Shown here in pieces: positions 54,302 to 61,658 of a stretch of 64,000 bases of DNA. The stretch lies in NCBI RefSeq assembly GCF_004216905.1, contig NZ_SGXJ01000001.1, forward strand, positions 620,001 through 684,000. Direction: 5' to 3'. How positions within the stretch are numbered: position 1 is the first letter of the stretch; each line of letters begins with the position of its first letter. The DNA comes from Kribbella sp. VKM Ac-2569 (GTDB lineage: Bacteria; Actinomycetota; Actinomycetes; Propionibacteriales; Kribbellaceae). Below the pieces are notes generated by a model. It was given only the letters and a program-made list of their open reading frames with translations, was not told where the DNA came from and did not search any database. The translations under genes were made by a program, and so were the position numbers.

Positions 54302-56235
54302 GCCGCCAGCCTCTGGGCTGGTACGTCCGCCGCCTCCGCCGGATGTCCCCCACTGAAATCATCTGGCGAACCCGCGATGCCGGACGCCGTACTGCCTGGG
54401 CCTACCAGCACGTCAGGCCCGGGCAGGACGCGGCGGTCAACCTCCCGCTCCGCAAGGATCTGACCTTCGGTACGACGCTCCCGCCGAGAACCGCCGGCGC
54501 CGTACCGGAGGAAGCCCGGAAGGCGGTGATCGAGACCGCCGACGCCATCCTGGCCGGGAATCTCGAGGTGCTCGGCGTCGAGCGCACCGACCTCCGCGCA
54601 CCGGACTGGTTCCGCGACCCGGCCACGGGCCGCCGGTCCGACCCGACGCAGTACGTCTTCAAGCTGAACCACCGCAACGAAGAAGCGGTCGGCAACATCA
54701 AGCAGGTGTGGGAGCTGTCCCGCCACCACCACCTCACCCAGTTGGCCGCGGCGTGGTACCTGACCCACGACGACCAGTACGCCGAACGCGTCGCCGACCA
54801 CCTCAACGACTGGTGGCGGTCGAACCCGTTCCTGTCCGGCGTGCACTGGGCGAGCGGCATCGAGCTCGGCTTGCGCCTGATCAGCTGGACCTGGATCCGC
54901 CGGCTGTTGAACGACTGGCCCGAGATCACCGACCTGTTCGAGCACAACGAGTTGGCGCTTCAGCAGATCTACTGGCACCAGCGCTATCTCGCCGCGTTCC
55001 GCAGCCACGGCTCCTCGGCCAACAACCACGTGATCGCAGAAGCGGCCGGCCAGCTCGCCGGCGCCTGCGCGTTCCCCTGGTTCACCAAGAGCGCCCGCTG
55101 GCGTGCAGACGCCGCAGCCCTGCTGGAGAAGGAACTCGACGCCAACACGTTCCCGTCCGGCGTCAACCGCGAGCTGGCCACCGACTACCACCGCTTCGTC
55201 TCCGAGCTCGGCCTGTACGCCGCTTTGGAGGCCGACCTCGCAGGCCATCCGCTCAGCCCGCAGACGTGGGCCCTGCTGACCCGCACCGTCGATGTGGCCG
55301 CAGCGATCGTCGACACGAGCCTGAGGCCACCGCGCCAAGGTGACGACGACGAAGGTATGGCGCTCGTCCTCGACCCACCAGACATCACCAACTGGTCGGC
55401 GTACCTCTCTCTCGGCGCCGCCGTGGTCGGCGCAGCGCCCTGGTGGCCGGACAGCCCTCCAACAGCGACCTCGGTCATCGTCGGCTCGCTGGTCAACGCC
55501 CAGCAACCAGACCGACCGGCCAAACGACCGGACCACTTCCGGGACGCCGGACTGACCATTCTGCGGAGTAGAGACACCGGTCCGGAGATCTGGTGTCGTG
55601 CGGACGCCGGTCCGCACGGTTTCCTCTCCATCGCTGCCCACGCCCACTCGGACGCGCTCTCGCTCGAGGTGCGCGTCGACGGCGTCGACATCCTCGCCGA
55701 CCCGGGTACGTACTGCTACCACGGCGAGGAGGAGTGGCGGGACTACTTCCGCTCCACCATCGCCCACAACACCGTCGAGGTGGCGGGTACCGAGCAGTCC
55801 ACCTGGGGCGGCCCGTTCCTCTGGCTGCGCGGCGCGACAGGCACGGTACGCCGTCACGACGAGAACAGCTGGGACGCCGAACACGACGGCTACGCCCCTG
55901 TGACGCATCGACGTACCGCCGTACTGGACCACGGCGTGCTGCGCGTGGAGGACCACCTCGACGCCGCAACCGACGTACGGATCGCCTGGCATCTGGGACC
56001 TGAGGTGTCGGTGGAGCTGGACGGCTCGACCGGACGCCTGGAGTGGTCCAGTGGCTCGGCTGTCGTCGAACTGCCGGCAGGACTGTCCTGGACGCTGCAC
56101 CGCGGTGAGACCGACCCGATCCTCGGCTGGTATTCCGGTCGTTTTGGCCACAAGGTCCCGTCGACGACCCTGCTCGGCAGCGGTCGATCGGACCCGACCT
56201 ACCCGATGGTGACCAGATTCCTGCTGTCTACCTGA
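54298..56235 (+). CDS. Heparinase II/III-family protein
   Basis: A 645-residue protein with an alpha/alpha N-terminal part and a C-terminal beta-sandwich. Family landmarks are SSANNHVIAEAAG (Asn-His) near residue 240, ELATDYHRFV (Tyr) near 293, HAHSDALSLEV near 450, and TIAHNTVEVAG near 490. These correspond to regions holding the catalytic His/Tyr of heparin and alginate lyases. No signal peptide is seen, so it is probably cytoplasmic or uses another route. In this location it could be a polysaccharide lyase or editing enzyme for a uronate-containing chain; some homologues in such loci are thought to act in synthesis. GTG start overlaps the upstream gene. Confidence 0.87.
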   Translation: MSRQPLGWYVRRLRRMSPTEIIWRTRDAGRRTAWAYQHVRPGQDAAVNLPLRKDLTFGTTLPPRTAGAVPEEARKAVIETADAILAGNLEVLGVERTDLRAPDWFRDPATGRRSDPTQYVFKLNHRNEEAVGNIKQVWELSRHHHLTQLAAAWYLTHDDQYAERVADHLNDWWRSNPFLSGVHWASGIELGLRLISWTWIRRLLNDWPEITDLFEHNELALQQIYWHQRYLAAFRSHGSSANNHVIAEAAGQLAGACAFPWFTKSARWRADAAALLEKELDANTFPSGVNRELATDYHRFVSELGLYAALEADLAGHPLSPQTWALLTRTVDVAAAIVDTSLRPPRQGDDDEGMALVLDPPDITNWSAYLSLGAAVVGAAPWWPDSPPTATSVIVGSLVNAQQPDRPAKRPDHFRDAGLTILRSRDTGPEIWCRADAGPHGFLSIAAHAHSDALSLEVRVDGVDILADPGTYCYHGEEEWRDYFRSTIAHNTVEVAGTEQSTWGGPFLWLRGATGTVRRHDENSWDAEHDGYAPVTHRRTAVLDHGVLRVEDHLDAATDVRIAWHLGPEVSVELDGSTGRLEWSSGSAVVELPAGLSWTLHRGETDPILGWYSGRFGHKVPSTTLLGSGRSDPTYPMVTRFLLST

Positions 56236-56249
56236 ACCCGTGTATCACG

Positions 56250-56268
56250 AGGAGCGCTCGCCGCTCCT
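56250..56268 (+). terminator. Short hairpin before the Wzz-like gene pair
   Basis: AGGAGCG (56250-56256) and CGCTCCT (56262-56268) pair around a five-base loop and are followed by TT. It lies in the 68-base gap after the heparinase-like gene. It may be a weak terminator or attenuator separating the Wzz/Wzy genes from the preceding run. Confidence 0.4.
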
Positions 56269-56303
56269 TTGTACGGAGAGCGCCTGCGGTTGAGGAGGGA
56301 CGC

Positions 56304-57554
56304 GTGAGCACGCAAGAACTCGACGTCAAGAAGGCGTTACGAGCGATCGTGCGGCATCGGCGGATCGTCGGCGCCGTTGCGGCCGTCGGGCTGCTCGGCG
56401 GGATCGGCGCTGGTCTGCTGATCCCCCCGCTGTACTCGGCATCGTCGCTGGTACTGCTGCCACCGCCGCCGGCCGTGCAAGGTCAGGCCGCACCGAGCGA
56501 GCAGAACATCGACACTCAGGTCTTTATCGCGAGCAGCGAACCGGTGCTGAAGAGCGCCGGTCAGAACGTCAGTCCCGCACTCAGCGTCGAAGAGGTCAAG
56601 AAGCGCGTCAGGGTCCAGTCTGCGACCTCGGACGTCATCCAGATCAAGAGCGAAGGCGTCAGCAAGCAGCAGGCGACCAGCCTCGCGAACGCCGTCGCCG
56701 ACGTCTACCTGGTGTTCGTCACGACGGAACAGAAGCTGCCCGGTGATCTGGGCAAGAAGACCGGCGCACGGGTCCTGGAGCGCGCGACGACGGCCAGCGG
56801 CGGAGGGCTGGCCCCACATCTCGCTGTCTACGGTCTCCTCGGTCTCATCGGTGGCGCACTGCTCGGCGCGGTGGCCGCACTCGTCATCGCCCGCAGCGAC
56901 CGGCGGCTCCGGCTGCGGGACGAGATCGCCGACGCGATCGGCATCCCGGTGCTGGCCTCTGTCTCGTCGTACCGGGCGAAAGGCGTCTCCGACTGGAGCA
57001 ACCTGCTCGAGCGCTACACGCCGCCCGCTGTCGATGCCTGGAGTCTTCGCAAGACGCTGCACCGCCTCGGCCTGGACCCGAAGGAGAACACTTCGGCCTC
57101 GCTGACGGTCGTCTCGTTCACCGAGGACGAGGCCGCGCTGCCCTTCGGGCCGCAGCTGGCCGCGTACGCGACCTCCATCGGCATCCCGACCTCGCTGGTC
57201 GTCGGCAACCACTACGAAGCGCCCGGCGTCGTGCCCGGGACCGTCGTCGGATCCGGCAGCCGGGCCCATCTGGACATCCTGGTCGTCGTCGTGGACCGCG
57301 AGGAGCCGAAACTGAACGACGTCCTCGGCACCACCACCACGGTCGTCGCAGTCGCGGCGGGCGCCGTGACTGCCGAGGAACTCGCCCGGCTAGCGGTCGC
57401 CGCGGACGACGCGGACCGCACCATCGACGGCATCATCGTGACGGATCCCGATCCGTCCGACCGCACCATCGGGCGGGTACCCCGCTCCCTGCGGCGGTCC
57501 GGCTCCGCGCTGCCGACCTTGCTCAGCGGCGCGGCGAGGAGGCGAGCCCGATGA
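56304..57554 (+). CDS. Wzz-like polysaccharide co-polymerase with degenerate kinase-like domain 2
   Basis: A 416-residue protein with membrane helices near residues 20-42 and 172-195, the second followed by a cytoplasmic region. The extracytoplasmic part is short. The cytoplasmic domain has the BY-kinase fold order, but the P-loop segment reads VVSFTEDEAALPFGPQ with no GKS/T, and no tyrosine cluster ends the protein. GTG start preceded by GAGGAGG. Codon 12 is TTA (56337-56339), rare in such GC-rich genomes. It is directly coupled to a second Wzz-like gene by an ATGA overlap. Role: probable chain-length or assembly control. Confidence 0.82.
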   Translation: MSTQELDVKKALRAIVRHRRIVGAVAAVGLLGGIGAGLLIPPLYSASSLVLLPPPPAVQGQAAPSEQNIDTQVFIASSEPVLKSAGQNVSPALSVEEVKKRVRVQSATSDVIQIKSEGVSKQQATSLANAVADVYLVFVTTEQKLPGDLGKKTGARVLERATTASGGGLAPHLAVYGLLGLIGGALLGAVAALVIARSDRRLRLRDEIADAIGIPVLASVSSYRAKGVSDWSNLLERYTPPAVDAWSLRKTLHRLGLDPKENTSASLTVVSFTEDEAALPFGPQLAAYATSIGIPTSLVVGNHYEAPGVVPGTVVGSGSRAHLDILVVVVDREEPKLNDVLGTTTTVVAVAAGAVTAEELARLAVAADDADRTIDGIIVTDPDPSDRTIGRVPRSLRRSGSALPTLLSGAARRRAR

Positions 57555-59236
57555 GCGAGCACTGGCGGGCCGAGCAGCCAGGCCCCGAGACCGTCTGGTC
57601 GGACGACGACGAGCTGTACGGCACCGACGAACGGACCGACAGCTATCCACCGGACGCGCTCATCACGCTCCGGTTCCTCAAGGACGCCGTCCGCCGGCAC
57701 GCCCGGCTATGGATCGCCGTCGCGGTCCTCGGCCTGGCCCTGGGTACGGCGGTTCCCTTCGTCATGCCGCCCGCGAGCCAGTCGTCGGCCAAGCTGTTGC
57801 TGACCCACCGCGAGGGCGAGAACGTCATCACCGCGATGGCGACCGACGCCAGCCTGGTGACCACGCGGAGTGTCGCGCAACTGGCCATCCAGAAGCTCAA
57901 CCTCGCCGACACGCCTGACGAGCTCCTCAAGCGGTACTCCGCGACGGCGCTGACCGACCGCATCCTCCAGATCGACACCAAGGCAAAGACGAGCGCGGAG
58001 GCGACGGCTCTGGCCGACACCCTCGCCAGCGTCTACCTCGTGTTCCGCAGCCAGCAGATCGCCGAGCAGGCTGCGCCTCTGCAGGCCGATCTCGCGGAAG
58101 CGGTCGCCGCGGTCAAGCGCGCCGAGGCAGCGGTCAAGGCAGCCGGCGGCGACCCCAGCGACACGTCCGCTCCGACCACCACGCTGACGGCCAGGCTCGG
58201 CCAGGCGCGGGAGACCCAGCGCACCATCGAGCAGCAGCTCCTCGACCAGCAGGTGGCGAGCGCCCGGATGACCAGCAGCCGCGTCCTCGACGAAGCCGCG
58301 CCGGTCCGGGTGTCCCGGCGGCACACGCAAATCGTCGCCACCGGCTCCGGACTCGCCGTGGGCCTCCTCCTCGGGCTCGGGTTCGTCATCGTCCGGGCGA
58401 TGATCTCCGACCGGCTCTGGCGGCGGCAGGACGTGGCAAACGCACTCGGCGTACCGATCAAGTTGAGCGTCGGACGCCCGCGGCACCGCCGGCGGCCGAC
58501 CCTCCGCAGGCTCCGCGCACCGCAGCCCGACCTCGGGCCGGTCGTGCGGCACCTGGGCTGGAACGTCACCGCCGAGGACGGGCTCAAACCGGCCCTCGCG
58601 GTCGTGAGCATCGACACGACGAAGGACTGCGCGCTGATCGTCGCCTTACTCGCACGGTCCTTCGCCGAGCACGGGCAACGGGTTCTGGTGGCCGACCTGA
58701 CCGACACCGGCGACCTCGCGGCCACGTTCGGCATCAAGAAGCCGGGCACGTTCGAGACACAGGTAACGGCCGACGACCTCCCGGTCAACGTTCATCGTCC
58801 GGAGTCGGGCACCGGTGCGCTCGAAGGGCTTCGCCTGCACGAGGAGACCGACACCGACGAGGAGAAGGCGCTGCACGCGGTCTGGGCCGCCGCCGACATC
58901 GTCCTGGTCCACGCGACCCTCTCCCCCGCGCTGGGCGCCGAGTACCTCCGGGCGTGGTCCGGCCGCGCGGCACTCGTGGCAACCGCGGGCCGGTCCAACG
59001 CGACGACCCTGCACGCCACCGGTGAGATGATCCGGCTCGCCGGACTCCGCATCGAAACGACCGTGCTGCTCCGCGCCGACCGCACCGACGACAGCCTCGG
59101 GCAGTGGGAGGCGGAGACCGAGCAGACCGAGCAGGCCGAACAGTCCGAGGAGACCGAGCAGGTCGGGCCGAACGCGAAGGCCGGGCAGAACGGGCAGGCT
59201 ACGGCCGGATCCGGGTTCGGAAAGGTCGCCCCATGA
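57551..59236 (+). CDS. Wzz-like polysaccharide co-polymerase with degenerate kinase-like domain 3
   Basis: A 561-residue protein with an acidic N-terminal tail, membrane helices near 55-75 and 260-280, and a periplasm-equivalent region rich in predicted coiled coil (residues 170-245). The cytoplasmic domain shows AVVSIDTTKDCALIVALLA in place of a Walker A motif and VLVADLTDTGD in place of Walker A-prime, so nucleotide binding is doubtful. The C-terminus from about 520 is a low-complexity Glu/Gln/Thr tract rather than tyrosines. A TTA codon occurs at 58646-58648. It overlaps both neighbours by four bases and precedes Wzy. Confidence 0.82.
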   Translation: MSEHWRAEQPGPETVWSDDDELYGTDERTDSYPPDALITLRFLKDAVRRHARLWIAVAVLGLALGTAVPFVMPPASQSSAKLLLTHREGENVITAMATDASLVTTRSVAQLAIQKLNLADTPDELLKRYSATALTDRILQIDTKAKTSAEATALADTLASVYLVFRSQQIAEQAAPLQADLAEAVAAVKRAEAAVKAAGGDPSDTSAPTTTLTARLGQARETQRTIEQQLLDQQVASARMTSSRVLDEAAPVRVSRRHTQIVATGSGLAVGLLLGLGFVIVRAMISDRLWRRQDVANALGVPIKLSVGRPRHRRRPTLRRLRAPQPDLGPVVRHLGWNVTAEDGLKPALAVVSIDTTKDCALIVALLARSFAEHGQRVLVADLTDTGDLAATFGIKKPGTFETQVTADDLPVNVHRPESGTGALEGLRLHEETDTDEEKALHAVWAAADIVLVHATLSPALGAEYLRAWSGRAALVATAGRSNATTLHATGEMIRLAGLRIETTVLLRADRTDDSLGQWEAETEQTEQAEQSEETEQVGPNAKAGQNGQATAGSGFGKVAP

Positions 59237-60453
59237 CAGCTCCGCCGCTCCTCGGCACCGAGGCGGCGATCCGTTCACAGCCGACGCCGCGGAGCATCCG
59301 GCGCCGGATCTACACCTGCTGGGGGCTGCTGGTTCTCAACGTCGTCCCGTTCTATCCCGGCGCGCCGCACCTGCTGCCGATCCCGGAGGCCCTCGGCAAG
59401 CTGATCACACAGAGCTCGCTGTTCGTGGCGTTGCTCCTTGCGGTGAGCATCAATCGCCGAGGATGGATCCGCCGGAGCACCTTCATCCTGCTGGTGGCCG
59501 TGATGTCCGGGGTGGCAGTGATGGACAGCCTGCGGAGCGAGTTCATCTTCGGCAGCCTGTACCGCGTCTGCCGCCTGATCGCGTTCCTGCTGACCCTGTT
59601 GCTGCTGACCCCCTGGTGGGCCCGGCGCGACCTGCTCCTGGTCAAGGCACATCTGTTCATCGTCGGGATCGTCCTGGGCTCAGTTCTCGTCGGGTACCTC
59701 GTCGCACCGGGCGTCGCGACGGCGCAGGGGGGCCGGCTGGGCGGCGCGATCTGGCCGATCCCAGCGACACAGGTCGGCCGGTACGCCGCAACCGCGATCG
59801 GGCTGACCGTGATCCTCTGGATGTCCGGCACGATCCAGCGAAGAACGGCATTGATCACGGCTACGGTCGCGATGCCGATCCTGTTGCTCAGCCACACCCG
59901 CACGGCGCTGGTGTCCCTGATGGCCGGCCTCCTGATCGCGGGGCTCAGTCTGTTCCGCACCCGGGCCCGTGTCCGCAGGGCGTTCGCGACGGGAGCGGTC
60001 ATCGTCTCGATCGGTGCACTCAGTCTGTCCTCGGTGCTGACCACCTGGCTGGCCCGCGGCCAGGACACCCGGCAGCTGTCGAACCTGACCGGCCGCACCG
60101 CGGTCTGGGACATGGTGCTCGCCGCACCGCGGGGCTGGTTCGAGAAGTTGTTCGGCATTGGCCTGGCCAACAAGTCGTTCGACGGCCTGGCGATCGACAG
60201 CAACTGGATCTCCACGTACTACGAGCTCGGCCTGGTCGGAGTGGCGCTCAACATCGCGATGCTCCTGTTCCTGCTGGTCGCCGCGGCTTTCCGCCCGCAC
60301 GGCGTCCACCGGGCGATCGCGCTCTACCTGGTCGGCTACGCCATCGTCTCCAGCTTCACCGAGACGGGTCTCGGCGACGCGTCGCTCGCCTTGCTCGAAC
60401 TGGCCCTCGCTGCATCTCTGCTCCTGCCGACCCTCAACAGAGGCCCGCGATGA
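59233..60453 (+). CDS. Wzy-like O-antigen polymerase/ligase family protein 2
   Basis: A 406-residue polytopic membrane protein with about ten hydrophobic segments. The family block TWLARGQDTRQLSNLTGRT lies near residue 273, with FGIGLANKSFDGLAIDSNW after it, matching GHGLGNKRVLL and AIDNSWLGLYWE in the other Wzy-like protein at 21173. It should polymerise or transfer lipid-linked repeat units on the outer face of the membrane. ATG at 59233 overlaps the Wzz-like gene and its stop overlaps the following glycosyltransferase, so the assembly proteins are made in fixed proportion. Confidence 0.87.
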   Translation: MTAPPLLGTEAAIRSQPTPRSIRRRIYTCWGLLVLNVVPFYPGAPHLLPIPEALGKLITQSSLFVALLLAVSINRRGWIRRSTFILLVAVMSGVAVMDSLRSEFIFGSLYRVCRLIAFLLTLLLLTPWWARRDLLLVKAHLFIVGIVLGSVLVGYLVAPGVATAQGGRLGGAIWPIPATQVGRYAATAIGLTVILWMSGTIQRRTALITATVAMPILLLSHTRTALVSLMAGLLIAGLSLFRTRARVRRAFATGAVIVSIGALSLSSVLTTWLARGQDTRQLSNLTGRTAVWDMVLAAPRGWFEKLFGIGLANKSFDGLAIDSNWISTYYELGLVGVALNIAMLLFLLVAAAFRPHGVHRAIALYLVGYAIVSSFTETGLGDASLALLELALAASLLLPTLNRGPR

Positions 60454-61658
60454 GAATCCTCGTTCTGCACAACCGCTATCGCTCGGCGGCTCCCAGCGGC
60501 GAGAACCGGGTCGTCGACCAGGAGAGCCAGGCCCTCCGGGCTCTCGGTCACGACGTGGAACACTTCGAACGGCGCAGCGACGACATCGAGAACTGGTCGC
60601 CGCTGCAGAAGGCCGCCCTGCCGGCGACCGTGGTCTGGAGCCGCAGCTCGCACCGGGACCTGAGCGAGGTACTGCGACGGTTCGAGCCTGACGTGGTGCA
60701 CGTTCACAACACTTTTCCCTTGCTCAGTTCCTCCGTGCTGTACGCCTGCCGTGACGCCGGCGTACCGGTGGTCGCGACGCTGCACAACTACCGCCTGGTC
60801 TGTGCGACCGGCGACTTCTTCCGGGACGGCAAGATCTGCCTGGAATGCGCCGACGGCAGCTCCACGGCCGCCCTCCGGCACCGCTGCTACCGCGGCTCGG
60901 TGCTCGCGACCGCGCCCGTCGTCGTGGCCGGGCGCGTGCACCGGAACGCATGGCGCTCGCTGGTCTCGGCGTACGTCCTCCCGACTGCTTCCCAGATCCC
61001 GTTGCTGGCCGCGATGGACTTCGATCCGGCGCGCGTCTTCGTCAAACCGAACCTCGTGCCGTACGACGGACCTGTGTCGGGGCCCGATTCACGCGAGCAC
61101 CAGGTGGCCTACGTCGGCCGCCTCGACGAGGCCAAGGGCCTGCCGTTCCTGATGCGCGCCTGGGACGACTACTGCTCGACGGCAGGCGATCAGGCACTGC
61201 GTCTGGTGATCGCCGGCGGTGGAGCACTGGAAGCGGAGGTCTCGCGCTGGGCCGAGCAGCGTCCGTCGGTCGAGGTGACCGGAATGCTCAGCAAACAGGA
61301 GTGTTTCGAGCTGATCACCCGCTCGCGCGCCGTACTGCTGCCCTCACAGGTCCAGGAGACGTTCGGGCTCGTGCTCGTGGAGGCGATGGCTGCCGGCGTC
61401 CCGTCGATCGCCGCGGCCCACGGCTCGTTCCCCGAACTGATCACCGACGGCATGGACGGCTCGCTGTTCCGGCCCGGTGACGCCACCGAACTGGTGACCG
61501 CGCTCCAGGACGTCGACCGGTCCCCGGAGCGGTACGAGAAGTACGGGCTGCAGGCAAGGGCGACGTACGAGGACCGGTTCCATCCCACCCAGAACATCGG
61601 GCACCTGCTCGAGATCTACCGGTACGCAGTGGAGCATCCCGCTGTGCGACGCCAATGA
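60450..61658 (+). CDS. GT4-type glycosyltransferase (paralogue of the gene at 6620)
   Basis: A 402-residue GT-B glycosyltransferase. The start MRILVLHNRYRSAAPSGEN and the DVVHVHNTFPLLSSSVL block mirror the enzyme at 6620. The loop with Cys pair KICLECADG resembles PCESCIGK in that paralogue. The C-terminal domain has YVGRLDEAKGLPF and QETFGLVLVEAMAAGVPSI. Its ATG overlaps the Wzy stop and its stop overlaps the start of the fourth beta-helix gene. Thus in both places this glycosyltransferase type adjoins a beta-helix gene. Donor sugar unknown. Confidence 0.91.
   Translation: MRILVLHNRYRSAAPSGENRVVDQESQALRALGHDVEHFERRSDDIENWSPLQKAALPATVVWSRSSHRDLSEVLRRFEPDVVHVHNTFPLLSSSVLYACRDAGVPVVATLHNYRLVCATGDFFRDGKICLECADGSSTAALRHRCYRGSVLATAPVVVAGRVHRNAWRSLVSAYVLPTASQIPLLAAMDFDPARVFVKPNLVPYDGPVSGPDSREHQVAYVGRLDEAKGLPFLMRAWDDYCSTAGDQALRLVIAGGGALEAEVSRWAEQRPSVEVTGMLSKQECFELITRSRAVLLPSQVQETFGLVLVEAMAAGVPSIAAAHGSFPELITDGMDGSLFRPGDATELVTALQDVDRSPERYEKYGLQARATYEDRFHPTQNIGHLLEIYRYAVEHPAVRRQ

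Noticed and set aside
59113-59162. Short GAG/CAG/ACC repeat as a mobile or regulatory repeat
   Set aside because: It encodes the Glu/Gln/Thr tail of the third Wzz-like protein and is ordinary low-complexity coding DNA.
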